From positions 2,914,001 to 2,978,000 of the forward strand of contig CBDIDH010000002.1 of the NCBI GenBank assembly GCA_965277595.1: 64,000 bases of DNA. Direction: 5' to 3'. The notes beneath the pieces were generated by a model, which ran no database searches, was not told the DNA's origin, and saw only the letters and a program-made list of their open reading frames with translations. The position numbers were made by a program, and so were the translations under genes. The stretch's first letter is position 1. Each line of letters starts with the position of its first letter. Origin of the DNA: CBDIDH01 sp965277595 (GTDB taxonomy: Bacteria; Planctomycetota; Planctomycetia; Isosphaerales; Isosphaeraceae). Below are positions 27,009 through 36,522 of this stretch, in pieces.

Positions 27009-29849
27009 TCAGACCCTGGAGCCGATCTCGGTAAGAACCCAGGCGCAACGTTCGCAGAGCGTGGGATAATCGGCATTCGCGCCGACGGTTGGACGCAAAT
27101 TCCAGCAACGCTCACACTTCGGATACGACGACTTGCGGGCCTGAATCTGAAGCGCAGGCAAATCCAGTCCGGCCGAGGCCTCTGTGGACAAGTGGTCGAC
27201 GATCTCAAGGTCAGAGACCATGAGCAGGGTCGTCAAGAGCGCGCGGTTCTCAATGAGAAGCGTTTTCAGGTCGGCGTCGTCGGTCTTGAGGCTGACGACG
27301 GCCTCCTGGGCGCTGCCGATCGCTTTGGCGGCCCGGAGTTTTTCGAGAACGCGGAGGATCTCGTCGCGGACGGCCAGAAGGTTTTCCCAGCGCTTTTCGC
27401 GGTCCGGGTCATCGAAACTCGGATCGGCCTCGGGCCATTCGGCGAGGTGAACACTGAACGGTTTGTTGGTCTCTCCGGGCAGGAAATCCCAGAGTTCCTC
27501 GGCCGTGTGCGGGATGATCGGCGCGAGCAAGCGCGTCAAATCCTCAAGCAACCTGGCCAGAACAAATTGTGCGGCGCGGCGGTCAAATCCAGCGGGCAAC
27601 TCGGCGTAGAGGCGATCCTTGAGCACATCGAGATAGAGACTTGACAAGGTCACCGAGCAAAACTGATAGATTCGCTGGTAAACCTTGTAAAACTCGAACG
27701 ATTCATACGCCGCGCGGACATCGCGGATCAGGTCATTAAGCTGCCCGAGCGCCCAGCGGTCAATCTCGTGAAGCGTCGCCAGGTCGACCGAACGGGGATC
27801 GAACCCCGCGTAGTCGTTCAGGTTCCCCAGCAGGTATCGGAAGGTGTTGCGAATCTTTCGATACGCTTCCGACATTTCCTTGATACCGCGCTCGCTCATC
27901 CGAACATCGTCGGAATAGTCCATGCTGGCGACGTAGAGCCGCAAGACATCGGCGCCATATTGCTCGGTCGCCTTCACGGCCGAGATCGTGTTGCCGACAG
28001 ACTTGGACATCTTTTCCCCCTTGTCGTCGACGACGAATCCATGCGTGAGCACGGTTTCAAAAGGGGCGCGGCCGGTACTGCCGACCGACGTCAGGATTGA
28101 CGACTGGAACCAGCCGCGATGCTGGTCCGAGCCTTCCAGGTACATGAACGCGGGCGAACCGCCGAGGCCATAGCTCGGCTCGTCGAGCACCGCCCGGTGG
28201 CTGGAACCGGACTCGAACCAGACGTCGAGGATGTCGCCTTCCTTGCGAAAGTCCGTGCCGCCGCAATCGGGACAGGATGCGCCTGGCGGCTTGAGCTCCT
28301 CGACGGGTCGTCGGAACCAGGCATCGGCCCCTTCCTCGCGGAAGAGGTCGCGGAAGTGCCGGGCGGTCTCGGCGTTGAGAAGCTGCGTGCCGCAGATCGT
28401 GCAGCCGAGGGCGGGGATCGGCACGCCCCAGGAGCGCTGTCGGCTGATGCACCAGTCGGGGCGAAGCGAGACCATCGCGTCGATCCGCGACCGGCCCCAG
28501 GCGGGAAGCCAGGTCACGCCGTCGATTGCCGCGAGGGTTCGGCCACGAAGGTCGTTGCGATCAACACCGACGAACCATTGCTCGGTCGCCCGGAAAATCA
28601 CCGGCTTCTTGCAGCGCCAGCAGTGCGGATAACTGTGCGCGAACGAGAGATCATGATAGAGGTTGCCCGACTCGCGAAGGTGCGCGATAACGACCGGATT
28701 GGCCGCGAAAACCGTCTTGCCGACGAGCCAATCGGGAGCCTCCTCGGTGAATCGGCCTCCGGCGTCGACGGGACTCAGCGTCGGCAGTTGATACGCGCGG
28801 CCGGTCTGATAATCCTCGGCTCCATGCCCCGGCGCGGTGTGAACAAGGCCCGTGCCGTCGTCGACGGTCACATACGCCGCCAGAACCACCGGGCTGGTTC
28901 GGTCGATGAACGGATGCCGGTACGTCACGCCTTCGAGGGTTCGTCCCTTGACCCGGCCGACCTCCTGAAAATCCGAGACGTTTCGCAAGGCCATGACCTT
29001 CGAGACAAGATCCGCCGCGAGGACGGTCTGGACGGTCTGGCCTGAGGTCGGATCGACGTAACGGACCCCCGCGTAATCGAGGTCGGGATGCGCGGCGATC
29101 GCGACGTTGGCGGGGAGGGTCCAGGGGGTCGTCGTCCAGATCATCGCCTGCCAGGGGGCATCACCCCACGATTCGGGCAGGCCCGCGACGACCGGAAAAT
29201 TGACATATAGGCTGGGCGAGATCTCGTCCTTGTACTCAAGCTCGGCCTCGGCGAGCGCCGTGCGGTCGGTGATACACCAGTGGATCGGTTTGAGCTGCCG
29301 GAAGACGTAACCGCCTTCCAGGAGGTCGGCCAGGACGTCGATGATTCCAGATTCGTAGCGTGGATCGAGAGTCAGATAAGGGTTTTCCCAGTCGCCGGAA
29401 ACGCCGAGTCGCTTGAACTGATCGCGCTGAATGCCGACCCATTTCAGGGCCTCGACATGGCAGAGTTCGCGAACCTCCTGATGGCTCATCGACGCGGCTT
29501 TTGAGCCGAGGTCTTTCATGACCTTATGTTCGATTGGCAAGCCGTGACAGTCCCAGCCGGGAACATAGGGGCTGTCAAACCCTCGCATCGTGAGGGATCG
29601 GGCGACGAAATCCTTGAGCACCTTGTTGAGGAGGTGCCCCATGTGAATCTCGCCGTTCGCATACGGGGGGCCGTCGTGAAGGACCTTTCGGTCTCGGCCG
29701 AAGCGCGATCCGCGAAGGCGTTCGTAAAGGCCGGACTCTTGCCAGCGGGCCTGAATCTGAGGCTCACGCGTGGTCAGGTTGGCCTTCATCTCGAACCGGG
29801 TCACCGGCAGATTCAGCGTCTCTTTGTAAGGCCTGGCGTTGGTGGACAT
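27009..29849 (-). CDS. ileS: Isoleucyl-tRNA synthetase
   Basis: A 946-residue class I synthetase; E. coli IleRS has 938. ATG 29849 (MSTNARPYKETLNLP) is the normal N-terminus; the frame stays open another 83 codons upstream but that part overlaps the PNP gene. Signature motifs: PPYANGEIHMGH with the HIGH variant HMGH (69-72), WDCHGLPIEHKV, an editing (CP1) domain with TTPWTLPANVAIA and GTGLVHTAPGHGAEDY, and KMSKS at 613-617. Four C-terminal Cys (CERCWNL...CERC) form the zinc site. It is a bacterial-type enzyme and appears intact. Confidence 0.97.
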   Translation of the reverse strand: MSTNARPYKETLNLPVTRFEMKANLTTREPQIQARWQESGLYERLRGSRFGRDRKVLHDGPPYANGEIHMGHLLNKVLKDFVARSLTMRGFDSPYVPGWDCHGLPIEHKVMKDLGSKAASMSHQEVRELCHVEALKWVGIQRDQFKRLGVSGDWENPYLTLDPRYESGIIDVLADLLEGGYVFRQLKPIHWCITDRTALAEAELEYKDEISPSLYVNFPVVAGLPESWGDAPWQAMIWTTTPWTLPANVAIAAHPDLDYAGVRYVDPTSGQTVQTVLAADLVSKVMALRNVSDFQEVGRVKGRTLEGVTYRHPFIDRTSPVVLAAYVTVDDGTGLVHTAPGHGAEDYQTGRAYQLPTLSPVDAGGRFTEEAPDWLVGKTVFAANPVVIAHLRESGNLYHDLSFAHSYPHCWRCKKPVIFRATEQWFVGVDRNDLRGRTLAAIDGVTWLPAWGRSRIDAMVSLRPDWCISRQRSWGVPIPALGCTICGTQLLNAETARHFRDLFREEGADAWFRRPVEELKPPGASCPDCGGTDFRKEGDILDVWFESGSSHRAVLDEPSYGLGGSPAFMYLEGSDQHRGWFQSSILTSVGSTGRAPFETVLTHGFVVDDKGEKMSKSVGNTISAVKATEQYGADVLRLYVASMDYSDDVRMSERGIKEMSEAYRKIRNTFRYLLGNLNDYAGFDPRSVDLATLHEIDRWALGQLNDLIRDVRAAYESFEFYKVYQRIYQFCSVTLSSLYLDVLKDRLYAELPAGFDRRAAQFVLARLLEDLTRLLAPIIPHTAEELWDFLPGETNKPFSVHLAEWPEADPSFDDPDREKRWENLLAVRDEILRVLEKLRAAKAIGSAQEAVVSLKTDDADLKTLLIENRALLTTLLMVSDLEIVDHLSTEASAGLDLPALQIQARKSSYPKCERCWNLRPTVGANADYPTLCERCAWVLTEIGSRV

Positions 29850-29928
29850 GCGCAGTCGTTCAAATTTCTTTGAAGGGACAGAGAAGAATACGTTCGGCGC
29901 TTCAGGTGCGCCCCTGGTTTTCTGAGTC

Positions 29929-30789
29929 TTAGAAAGAGGCCACGTCCAACCGTTCCAGCACCCGGCTGACGATCGTTCGAAGCTTCGCCTCGGCCTGTTC
30001 GGCCACGGCCACGATTTCCTCGTGACTGACCGGCACCAGGGCATCGGCCAGGCAGATGTCCGTGACGATCGAGAAGCCAAGAACTTTAAGCCCGGCATGA
30101 ACGGCGACGAGAACCTCGGGAACGGTCGACATGCCGACGACGTCGGCGCCGATGCCGCGAAGGTATCGGTACTCGGCGCGCGTTTCCAGGTTCGGACCGG
30201 TCACCGCCACATAGACTCCGCGATGCGCCACGATGTTCGCTTCGAGCGCGGCCCGAAGCGCCTGATCTTGCAAGGTCTTGTCGTAAGGTTCGATCAGGTC
30301 GGGAAATCGAGTGCCGAGCCGATCGTCGTTTGGACCAATCAGAGGATTGAGGCCGGTGAGGTTGATGTGATCCTCGATGACCACGAGGTCGCCCTTGCGG
30401 TGCATCGGGTTCAGACCGCCGGCCGCGTTCGAGACGATCAGGATCTTGCAGCCGAGTTCCTTCATGACCCGGATCGGAAAGGTCACCTGCGCGGGGGTGT
30501 AACCCTCATAAAGGTGGAACCGCCCTTCCATCGCCATGACCGTCTGGCCAGAGAGTTTGCCGCAGACGAGTTGTCCCGCGTGGCCGAGAACGGTGGACCG
30601 AGGAAAGAAAGGGATCTCGGGATAGGGAATCGTGGCCTCGGCGACGATCTCCCGGGCGAGGGCGCCCAGACCCGTGCCGAGGATCAGGCCAACCCGGGGC
30701 GTGCCCGACCAGCGCGCCCGGACGGACGCGCTCGCCTGTTGAACGTCTACCCAGCGATGATGCGGCATCGGGGCCGGGTCGGTGGCCAA
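29929..30789 (-). CDS. Purine nucleoside phosphorylase (inosine/guanosine type)
   Basis: About 286 residues. The start TTG 30789 is preferred because AGGAG lies ten bases before it; ATG 30768 is an alternative. It is a trimeric-PNP-like phosphorylase cleaving inosine/guanosine to base and ribose-1-phosphate. Features: VGLILGTGLGALA, the phosphate loop; VMEGRFHLYEGYTP; ILIVSNAAGGLNPMHRKGDLVVIEDHINLTGLNPLIGPND, with the family's N-A-A-G-G; and VTGPNLETRAEYRYLRGIGADVVGMSTVPEV. It ends 80 bp upstream of ileS on the same strand; together with purN it gives a small purine/translation cluster. Confidence 0.93.
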   Translation of the reverse strand: MATDPAPMPHHRWVDVQQASASVRARWSGTPRVGLILGTGLGALAREIVAEATIPYPEIPFFPRSTVLGHAGQLVCGKLSGQTVMAMEGRFHLYEGYTPAQVTFPIRVMKELGCKILIVSNAAGGLNPMHRKGDLVVIEDHINLTGLNPLIGPNDDRLGTRFPDLIEPYDKTLQDQALRAALEANIVAHRGVYVAVTGPNLETRAEYRYLRGIGADVVGMSTVPEVLVAVHAGLKVLGFSIVTDICLADALVPVSHEEIVAVAEQAEAKLRTIVSRVLERLDVASF

Positions 30790-30914
30790 GGGGCGACGAC
30801 TCCTCTCGAATCGAATCCGACCGGAAAGACAAGAGACAGCCACGCTCCGACGCGAGCCGACTCGCTAGGTGGCGATATTTGTCGGCGCTCGTCCGATCGT
30901 TGGAGCCGAGTCGG

Positions 30915-31343
30915 TCAGAACCGGCGAAGCAGGCGGATAAATCGGGGATCGTGGCGGAGGGACTTCAGGTCGGGGTCGCGGCGAAGGTGGGCATAATGCC
31001 GATAGCCGAGTTCGAGCGCCCGTTGCAGGGCCGCGATCGCCGGGTCGGTCATCCCGAGCAAGGCATAGCTACAGGCCAGGTTATACCAGGGGATCGCCCG
31101 ATCGGGTAAGAGGCGGACAAGCCGGCGGTCCATCTGGAGCGCCCGGCCGTAATGCCCCTTCGCGGCGAGGTTATTGGCGTGGACGCGCAGAGCGTCCGCG
31201 AAAAAGGGATCACGTTCGAGAATCCGGCCGAGAAATTCCAGCTCAAAATCGAGCTGGCTTTGCTCGCGGAGTCGTCGCGTGGAGGTTTCGGGAGCCTGGC
31301 CCTCGGAAGAGGGTTCGCCCGGACGTTCATGGGGTGCGGCCAT
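30915..31343 (-). CDS. TPR-repeat protein
   Basis: A 142-residue soluble protein. A charged N-terminus is followed by two to three TPR helices: LEFLGRILERDPFFADALRVHANNLAAKGHYGRALQMDRRLVRLLPDRAIPWYNLACSYALLGMTDPAIAALQRALELG. A short basic end (RRDPDLKSLRHDPRF) matches TPR proteins that end with the motif 'D-P-D-L-x-x-L-R-x-D-P-R-F'. GGGAG lies about 11 bases before ATG 31343. Likely a protein-interaction adaptor. Confidence 0.8.
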   Translation of the reverse strand: MAAPHERPGEPSSEGQAPETSTRRLREQSQLDFELEFLGRILERDPFFADALRVHANNLAAKGHYGRALQMDRRLVRLLPDRAIPWYNLACSYALLGMTDPAIAALQRALELGYRHYAHLRRDPDLKSLRHDPRFIRLLRRF

Positions 31344-31705
31344 CGTTGTGACGCTCCCTTTCCCGGCTCATGCCTTGGTGCCCCCAGATTCCCCCGATCT
31401 TCCGCGCGCGGGGAACCGGTGCGTTGCAAAGCACAAAGGATAGCCGGAATGAGTCTCGGCCGACAAGCAAAAGTTCACGAAATCGCAAAAGAACGTTGTC
31501 CAAAGCGACACTTCGACCCACTCTTCCCACCCCAAAACGATCTCACCGCGGTGGCATTGTGAGAATCAAGCCCGTTCCAGAGTCTTCCCATTGATTCCAA
31601 AAAGGTGCGGAGCAGTCTGTCAACTTCCACGCGAGCAAACTGTCCCGCGATCAGACCACTCCGCGTTTTTTGAGAACCTTGGGATTTCGTCAGGGACGGT
31701 CGGCG
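31344..31705. other. 362-bp intergenic region with an imperfect hairpin and T-run
   Basis: Between two reverse-strand genes. GCGGAGCAGTCTG at 31607-31619 pairs, with two mismatches, with 31652-31664, and six T follow (31666-31671) on the forward strand. That is terminator-like in forward orientation, although no forward gene is seen just upstream. The region should also hold the promoter of the TPR gene. Confidence 0.3.
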
Positions 31706-32068
31706 TCAAAGTTCCTCGTCTTCGGCGTCGTCTTCTTCATCGTCATCGAGGTCGTCGAGATCGTCGTCGTCATCGAGATCCTCGTCGTCCTCAACGTCAA
31801 TGTCGTCGATCTCGTCGTCGAGGTCCTCGTCGAAGTCTTCCTCGTCGTCGTCTTCTTCGAGGTCGTCGTCGAGGTCATCCTCGTCGTCGAGATCATCGTC
31901 GAGGTCGTCGTCTTCCTCGTCGTCGTCGACGTCCTCGTCGAAGTCCTCTTCCTCTTCACCCGGATGACGGTCGTCGATCACGGGGGGGGCAGACCGATCG
32001 ACCCAGCTTGGGGCGAGAGTGGTCGGCTTTTCGAGGAGTGTCGCCAGCGATTCCAGACGGTCCCACAT
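31706..32068 (-). CDS. Extremely acidic Asp/Glu-rich protein
   Basis: A 120-residue protein. The N-terminal 35 residues are ordinary (MWDRLESLATLLEKPTTLAP, then SWVDRSAPP), and the remaining 80 are almost only Asp and Glu with a few Leu, Ile, Val and Phe. ATG 32068 has GAGG about ten bases upstream. The ordinary N-terminus followed by the acidic tail argues for a real gene; the simple GAC/GAG repetition makes long open frames likely on both strands by chance. Such acidic tails usually bind basic proteins or cations. Function unknown. Confidence 0.45.
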   Translation of the reverse strand: MWDRLESLATLLEKPTTLAPSWVDRSAPPVIDDRHPGEEEEDFDEDVDDDEEDDDLDDDLDDEDDLDDDLEEDDDEEDFDEDLDDEIDDIDVEDDEDLDDDDDLDDLDDDEEDDAEDEEL

Positions 32069-32277
32069 TGGGTCGGTCCTCAGGCCAAAAGTTCCAAGGG
32101 GGTTCGCCCCACCTCAGTGCAATGCGATGCGATGCGAAAGCCGGTCAAGCCCACCCTCTTGATCGCCGAGATTGCCGCGATCGGAGACATAGAGGTAGTC
32201 AAGGCGGCGAATGATTGTCAAGCGGGGAATTCATGGAAATCGTCTTACCACAACAGTATCGATCAATCGCCGGGCGA

Positions 32278-33279
32278 TCATGAGAGCCGGACGACCTGGC
32301 CGGTCGAGGCCGACCGGGCAATCGCCTCCAGAAGACGGACCGTATCGACGGCCGCTTCGGCCGGGCAACAAAGAGGCGTCTCGGCGGTGATCGCGGCCAC
32401 GAAGTTGCCGTCAATCGTTTCGGTCGCCTCGGAAAGTTCGACACGTTGCGCGGGGGCCGAGCCGATCTGCTCTTCAAGCGATTCCTCAGTGACCCGAATC
32501 CGACCGCCTTCGCCGAACAAGGTCAGCTCGAACGCGGAGGTCGCTGAAACGCCCGAAATCGCGAGCGTGGCCGGAGTTCCGTCGGCTAGTCGAATGGCCG
32601 CGGCGGTAACCAGGTCAAGCCCCGATTCCAGGCGGTTTTGCACCGCGGCGGCTTCCAACGCGACCTGACCGGTCACCCAGATCAGGGCGTCAATCAGGTG
32701 GTCGCCCGAGTCCGCGAGAATCCCGCCTCCAGCGAGTTTGGGATCAAACCGCCACTGGTTCTCATCGCCTCCGTGAGACTCAAGCCACGGTTGCGCCAGA
32801 ACTCCGGTCACCAGTCTGAGAGGCCCGACCGCCCCGTCGGCCAGGCGTTTGCGGGCCTCGATCAGGCTTGGCCTGAGTCGGAACTGATGGCCGACGCCCA
32901 CCTTCAGATTACGACCGCGCGCCAGGCCAGCGATGTCGACCGCTTCCTGAACATTGGTCGAGAGTGGTTTTTCAATGAAAACGTGGCAACCGGCCTGCAA
33001 GGCGTCCATCGCGGGGCGGTAATGGGCGACGTGAGGCGTGAAAATGGCCACGGCGTCGGGCGAAAGCTGGCGGACAAGGTCGCGCAGGTCGGCGAAGATT
33101 TGCGCCGGGGCCTGCCCCTCAACGCCGGGGACCTGAGCGGCCAGGGCGCTGGCTCGATCGGAGTCCGGGTCAGCGCAAGCGACGACCGTGACGCCGGGCA
33201 GGGCGATCAGGCGGTCAAGATGCACACGCGCCGCGTGGCCGCAACCGGCGATTCCGATCCGAAGGGTCGTGTTGGACAT
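32278..33279 (-). CDS. Gfo/Idh/MocA family oxidoreductase (cytoplasmic)
   Basis: A 333-residue protein. ATG 33279 (MSNTTLRIGIAGCGHAA) gives the usual start just before the Rossmann loop G-I-A-G-C-G-H-A-A and has GGAG about ten bases upstream. Also visible: VVACADPDSDRA, VAIFTPHVAHYRPAMDALQAGCHVFIEKPLS with the conserved E-K-P, and an active-site H-like GDEN...GGGILADSGDHLIDAL. It is an NAD(P)-dependent sugar or inositol dehydrogenase-like enzyme; the substrate is unknown. No signal peptide, unlike the neighbouring forward-strand relative at 33765. Confidence 0.88.
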   Translation of the reverse strand: MSNTTLRIGIAGCGHAARVHLDRLIALPGVTVVACADPDSDRASALAAQVPGVEGQAPAQIFADLRDLVRQLSPDAVAIFTPHVAHYRPAMDALQAGCHVFIEKPLSTNVQEAVDIAGLARGRNLKVGVGHQFRLRPSLIEARKRLADGAVGPLRLVTGVLAQPWLESHGGDENQWRFDPKLAGGGILADSGDHLIDALIWVTGQVALEAAAVQNRLESGLDLVTAAAIRLADGTPATLAISGVSATSAFELTLFGEGGRIRVTEESLEEQIGSAPAQRVELSEATETIDGNFVAAITAETPLCCPAEAAVDTVRLLEAIARSASTGQVVRLS

Positions 33280-33764
33280 TCCAGGCCACTCCAGAGTCGA
33301 CCGCTCGGCCCCAAAACTCCGCCTTTCGCGGGACGCCACCATCCCAGCAATCGCCCGCCCCCGAGTCAAGTGATTATCGGACCTGGTCAAGCCCTAATCC
33401 TCGATTTCCAGAGGAGGTTGCGAGGACGCCCGGCGTGTGCGCCCCCCTCTCGGGCCACGGGGGTAATCTACCACGCTTCCCTTCTCTTGCTCGGGAATCG
33501 CCAAGATTCTTCGATTCCGGTGGTCTTCGGGACGCGGGCCGTTCATTTAAGTCCTCGTCCCACAAGAACCAGGGTCGATATCGCCTCACGATCTCAAACG
33601 AGACGAGGTCGGAAGGCCCTCGAAATCTCCGATCACCGCGACCATGATGAAACCGGGTGGTTAACCCTCTTCTTAAAAGGCCCTTTGCAACGCTCAAGAA
33701 CCGCCGAGGTTGACTCCCCTTTTTTCGCCGTCACTTTTTAACCCAGGTCCAGCGAGCCAGGCCG
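33280..33764. other. 485-bp divergent intergenic region
   Basis: Separates the two divergently transcribed Gfo/Idh/MocA genes. It contains several T/A-richer patches near the forward start (TTGACTCC followed by CTTTTTT at 33711-33724, and CACTTTTTAA), which could be promoter elements. No conserved RNA or repeat was recognised. Confidence 0.35.
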
Positions 33765-35141
33765 ATGAATCAGTCTCCAAAATCGTCGCGGTCTCCGTCA
33801 CGGCGTCGTTTTCTCAAGGGGACGGCGAAGCTGGCGGCGGCCGGTTTTGCCTTTCCGGCGATCGTCCCCGGCTCGGCGCTCGGGCGCAACGGCAAGGTCG
33901 CCCCGAACGAGCGAATCAACCTCGGCGTGATCGGCACGGGCAACCAGGGGTTTAACGACCTCCGGTCCTTTCTTCGGGACGAGCGCGTCCAGATCGTCGC
34001 CGTCTGCGACGTGAACCGTGAAAGCCCCGGCTACTGGGATGGCAAGATTGGCGGTCGAGAACCCGCGAAACGGCTTGTCGACGAGCATTATTCCAGGGGT
34101 GAGAACGCCAGGGGCTGCGCGGCTTATGTGGATTTTCGGGAGATTCTGGACCGCGAGGACATCGATGCCGTCGAGGTTTGCACGCCCGACCACTGGCACG
34201 CGATCCCCGTGATTGAAGCCTGCAAGGCGAAGAAGGACATTTATTGCCAGAAGCCGCTTGCGCTGACCGTGGCCGAGGGGCGGGCGATGAGTTTTGCCGT
34301 GAATAAACACAAGGTGATCTTTCAGACAGGGAGTCAGCAGCGGTCCGACCCGAATTTCCGACGCGCCTGCGAGATCGTGCGCAACGGTCGCATCGGCAAA
34401 CTCCAGACGGTCCGCGTGGGCCTGCCCGGCGGCCGATCCGACTACGCGAAATCGGGCGACCACAAGGCCCCGCAACCGGTTCCCGACGGGTTCGAGTACG
34501 AACGCTGGCTCGGACCCGCGCCCGAGGCTCCCTACACCCCCGCGCGTTGTCACGTCAATTTCCGCTGGATTCTTGATTATTCAGGAGGTCAGGTCACCGA
34601 CTGGGGCGGCCACCATCCCGACTGTGCCCAGTGGGGCATGGGAACCGAGTTGACAGGCCCCGTCGCCTTCCGCAACGTGAAAGGGTCGTTCCCTCCCGAC
34701 CCGCTCTGGAACACGGCGACCGAGTTTTCGTTCGAGGCCGTTTACGAGAATGGCGTCAGAATGCTCATCTCCAACACGGAAAAAATGGGCGTGACCTTCA
34801 ACGGCTCCGAGGGGACCGTCCACGTCAACCGGGGCCACTTCGAGACTGATCCCGTCTCGCTTCGAGACACGGTGATCGGTCCCGACGAGATCCACCTTTA
34901 CAAGAGCGACGACCACTTCCGCAACTTCATTGACTGCGTCCTCTCGCGCGAGCCGACCGCCGCGCCGGTTGAGGTCGCGCACCGATCGATCACGATCTGC
35001 CACCTCGGCAACATCGCGATGCGCCTTGGCCGTACCGAACTGCGCTGGGACCCGAGAACCGAGCGCATCCTCGGCGACGATGAGGCGAACGCGATGCTCA
35101 GCCGACCGTATCGCGACCCCTGGAAACTCCCCGAAGTCTAG
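33765..35141 (+). CDS. Tat-exported Gfo/Idh/MocA family oxidoreductase
   Basis: A 458-residue protein with a twin-arginine signal: SRRRFLKGTAKLAAAGFAFPAI. The Rossmann start follows (INLGVIGTGNQGFND), then VVAVCD-like IVAVCDVNRE, VEVCTPDHWHAIPVIEACKAKKDIYCQKPLALTVAEGRAM with the Q/E-K-P catalytic Lys, and RVGLPGG. A C-terminal region holds the substrate domain (YSGGQVTDWGGHHPDCAQWG). Tat export implies folding with the nicotinamide cofactor before secretion. These are abundant in planctomycetes and are linked to sugar catabolism outside the cytoplasm. A 91-bp gap separates it from the next esterase gene. Confidence 0.93.
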   Translation: MNQSPKSSRSPSRRRFLKGTAKLAAAGFAFPAIVPGSALGRNGKVAPNERINLGVIGTGNQGFNDLRSFLRDERVQIVAVCDVNRESPGYWDGKIGGREPAKRLVDEHYSRGENARGCAAYVDFREILDREDIDAVEVCTPDHWHAIPVIEACKAKKDIYCQKPLALTVAEGRAMSFAVNKHKVIFQTGSQQRSDPNFRRACEIVRNGRIGKLQTVRVGLPGGRSDYAKSGDHKAPQPVPDGFEYERWLGPAPEAPYTPARCHVNFRWILDYSGGQVTDWGGHHPDCAQWGMGTELTGPVAFRNVKGSFPPDPLWNTATEFSFEAVYENGVRMLISNTEKMGVTFNGSEGTVHVNRGHFETDPVSLRDTVIGPDEIHLYKSDDHFRNFIDCVLSREPTAAPVEVAHRSITICHLGNIAMRLGRTELRWDPRTERILGDDEANAMLSRPYRDPWKLPEV

Positions 35142-35232
35142 ATTTCGGTTCGCTTCGACTGGCTTCGTTTTCCAAAAACGCCATGCCTCGGCCGAGGTCC
35201 AACGGGGTGAACGCCCTGGAAGTGAACGATTG

Positions 35233-36474
35233 ATGCGACGACGAAACCTTCTGCACCTGTTCCTCATTCTCGCGCTCGGGTTGGTTCCCTCCTCAAGTCG
35301 ACTTCGCGCGGCTGAGGCTGAACCGGCGCCGGCGCCTTTGCCGGAGTTCACGCCCTGGGATGTCAAGGCTCTTGAGAAAGCACCGTCGTTCGAGTGGCTC
35401 GACCGATCGGGCAAGGTTCATGCCTTGACGTATGAGGCGGAACCCTATCAGGGGAAGAAGACCCGGGTTTTCGCCTATTACGCCTCACCGTTGACGCTGG
35501 GTGTCGAGAAAGAGCGCGGGAAACGCTTTCCCGGGATGGTTCTTGTCCACGGCGGGGGCGGTCATGCCTTCAGCCAGTGGGCGCAACTTTATGCCGAGAA
35601 GGGTTACGCCGCGATCGCGATGGACCTGGACGGTCAGACCGGTGAAGGCGCGGCCCTGACACGATCCAAAGAGGGAGGACCGCCGCAGGACGACCGCACC
35701 AAGTTCCACCGATCCGACCTTCCCGACAGGGATCAGTGGTCCTATCACGCCGTTGCCGACGTGATTTTGGCGCATTCGCTTCTGCGCCAGTTCGAGGAGG
35801 TTGACGCCGATCGGACTGGTCTGATCGGCATCAGTTGGGGAGGCTATTTGACCTGCATCGTCGCCGGCCTTGACCAACGCTTCAAGGCCGCCTTGCCGTT
35901 GTATGGTTGTGGATTTCTACGCGATCATAGCGCCTGGACCGACTCACAGTTCGCGACGATGTCGCCGGAATGGTCGGCGCGTTGGGTCAAGCTCTGGGAC
36001 CCCTCGTCCTACGTCGGGTCGGCCACCATGCCGCTTTTCTTCGTGAACGGGACGAACGACTTCGCCTATCCCCTGGACAGCCACGCGCGAACCTACGACC
36101 TCGTCCGTGGCCCGAAAAACATCCGGATCGAGGTCGGCATGAAGCACGGCCATATCTTTAACGTGAACGAGTGCTTCCTTTTCTTCAATCACCATCTCAA
36201 GGGGGAGCCCGCACTTCCCCGGGTGACGCGCCTGAAGATTGAAGGAGACGAGATCGTCGCTGACCTGGAATCTCCGACAAAGCTGGTTTCCGCCGAACTG
36301 TGTTACACGACGGGTCCGGAACGCGAGAACGGGTCGCGTTCCTGGATCAGGAAACCCCTGCGGGTGGAAGGCCAGCGAGTTTCCGGCGCTCGACCCCCCG
36401 CCGAGGCGACGGTTTCCTTCGTGACCGTGACCGACGACCGAGGCGCGATGATCAGTAGTGAGCCAGGGCATTGA
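35233..36474 (+). CDS. Secreted alpha/beta hydrolase, acetyl xylan esterase/dienelactone hydrolase-like
   Basis: A 413-residue protein from ATG 35233, which opens a signal peptide (MRRRNLLHLFLILALGLV, cleavage near LRAAEA). The frame is open 300 bases upstream inside the previous gene, but no start fits there. Alpha/beta fold: HGGGGHAFSQWAQLYAEKGYAAIAMDLDG, nucleophile elbow GISWGG (Ser201), NGTNDFAYPLDSH (Asp276), KHGHIF (His305/His307). The C-terminal part is beta-rich. It resembles the AXE1/dienelactone-hydrolase-type esterases of planctomycetes and would deacylate a carbohydrate; the exact substrate is unknown. It follows the Tat-exported oxidoreductase in the same direction. Confidence 0.82.
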   Translation: MRRRNLLHLFLILALGLVPSSSRLRAAEAEPAPAPLPEFTPWDVKALEKAPSFEWLDRSGKVHALTYEAEPYQGKKTRVFAYYASPLTLGVEKERGKRFPGMVLVHGGGGHAFSQWAQLYAEKGYAAIAMDLDGQTGEGAALTRSKEGGPPQDDRTKFHRSDLPDRDQWSYHAVADVILAHSLLRQFEEVDADRTGLIGISWGGYLTCIVAGLDQRFKAALPLYGCGFLRDHSAWTDSQFATMSPEWSARWVKLWDPSSYVGSATMPLFFVNGTNDFAYPLDSHARTYDLVRGPKNIRIEVGMKHGHIFNVNECFLFFNHHLKGEPALPRVTRLKIEGDEIVADLESPTKLVSAELCYTTGPERENGSRSWIRKPLRVEGQRVSGARPPAEATVSFVTVTDDRGAMISSEPGH

Positions 36475-36522
36475 CCCCGGATCGAATGCCTGAGTTCCGC
36501 CAGGGTGTGAGATCGAGGCACT

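Noticed and set aside
31670..32668. 332-codon hydrophobic forward frame
   Set aside because: Its Val/Ile/Leu-rich start is the mirror of the acidic gene's GAC/GAG triplets on the other strand, and the rest overlaps the Gfo/Idh/MocA gene.
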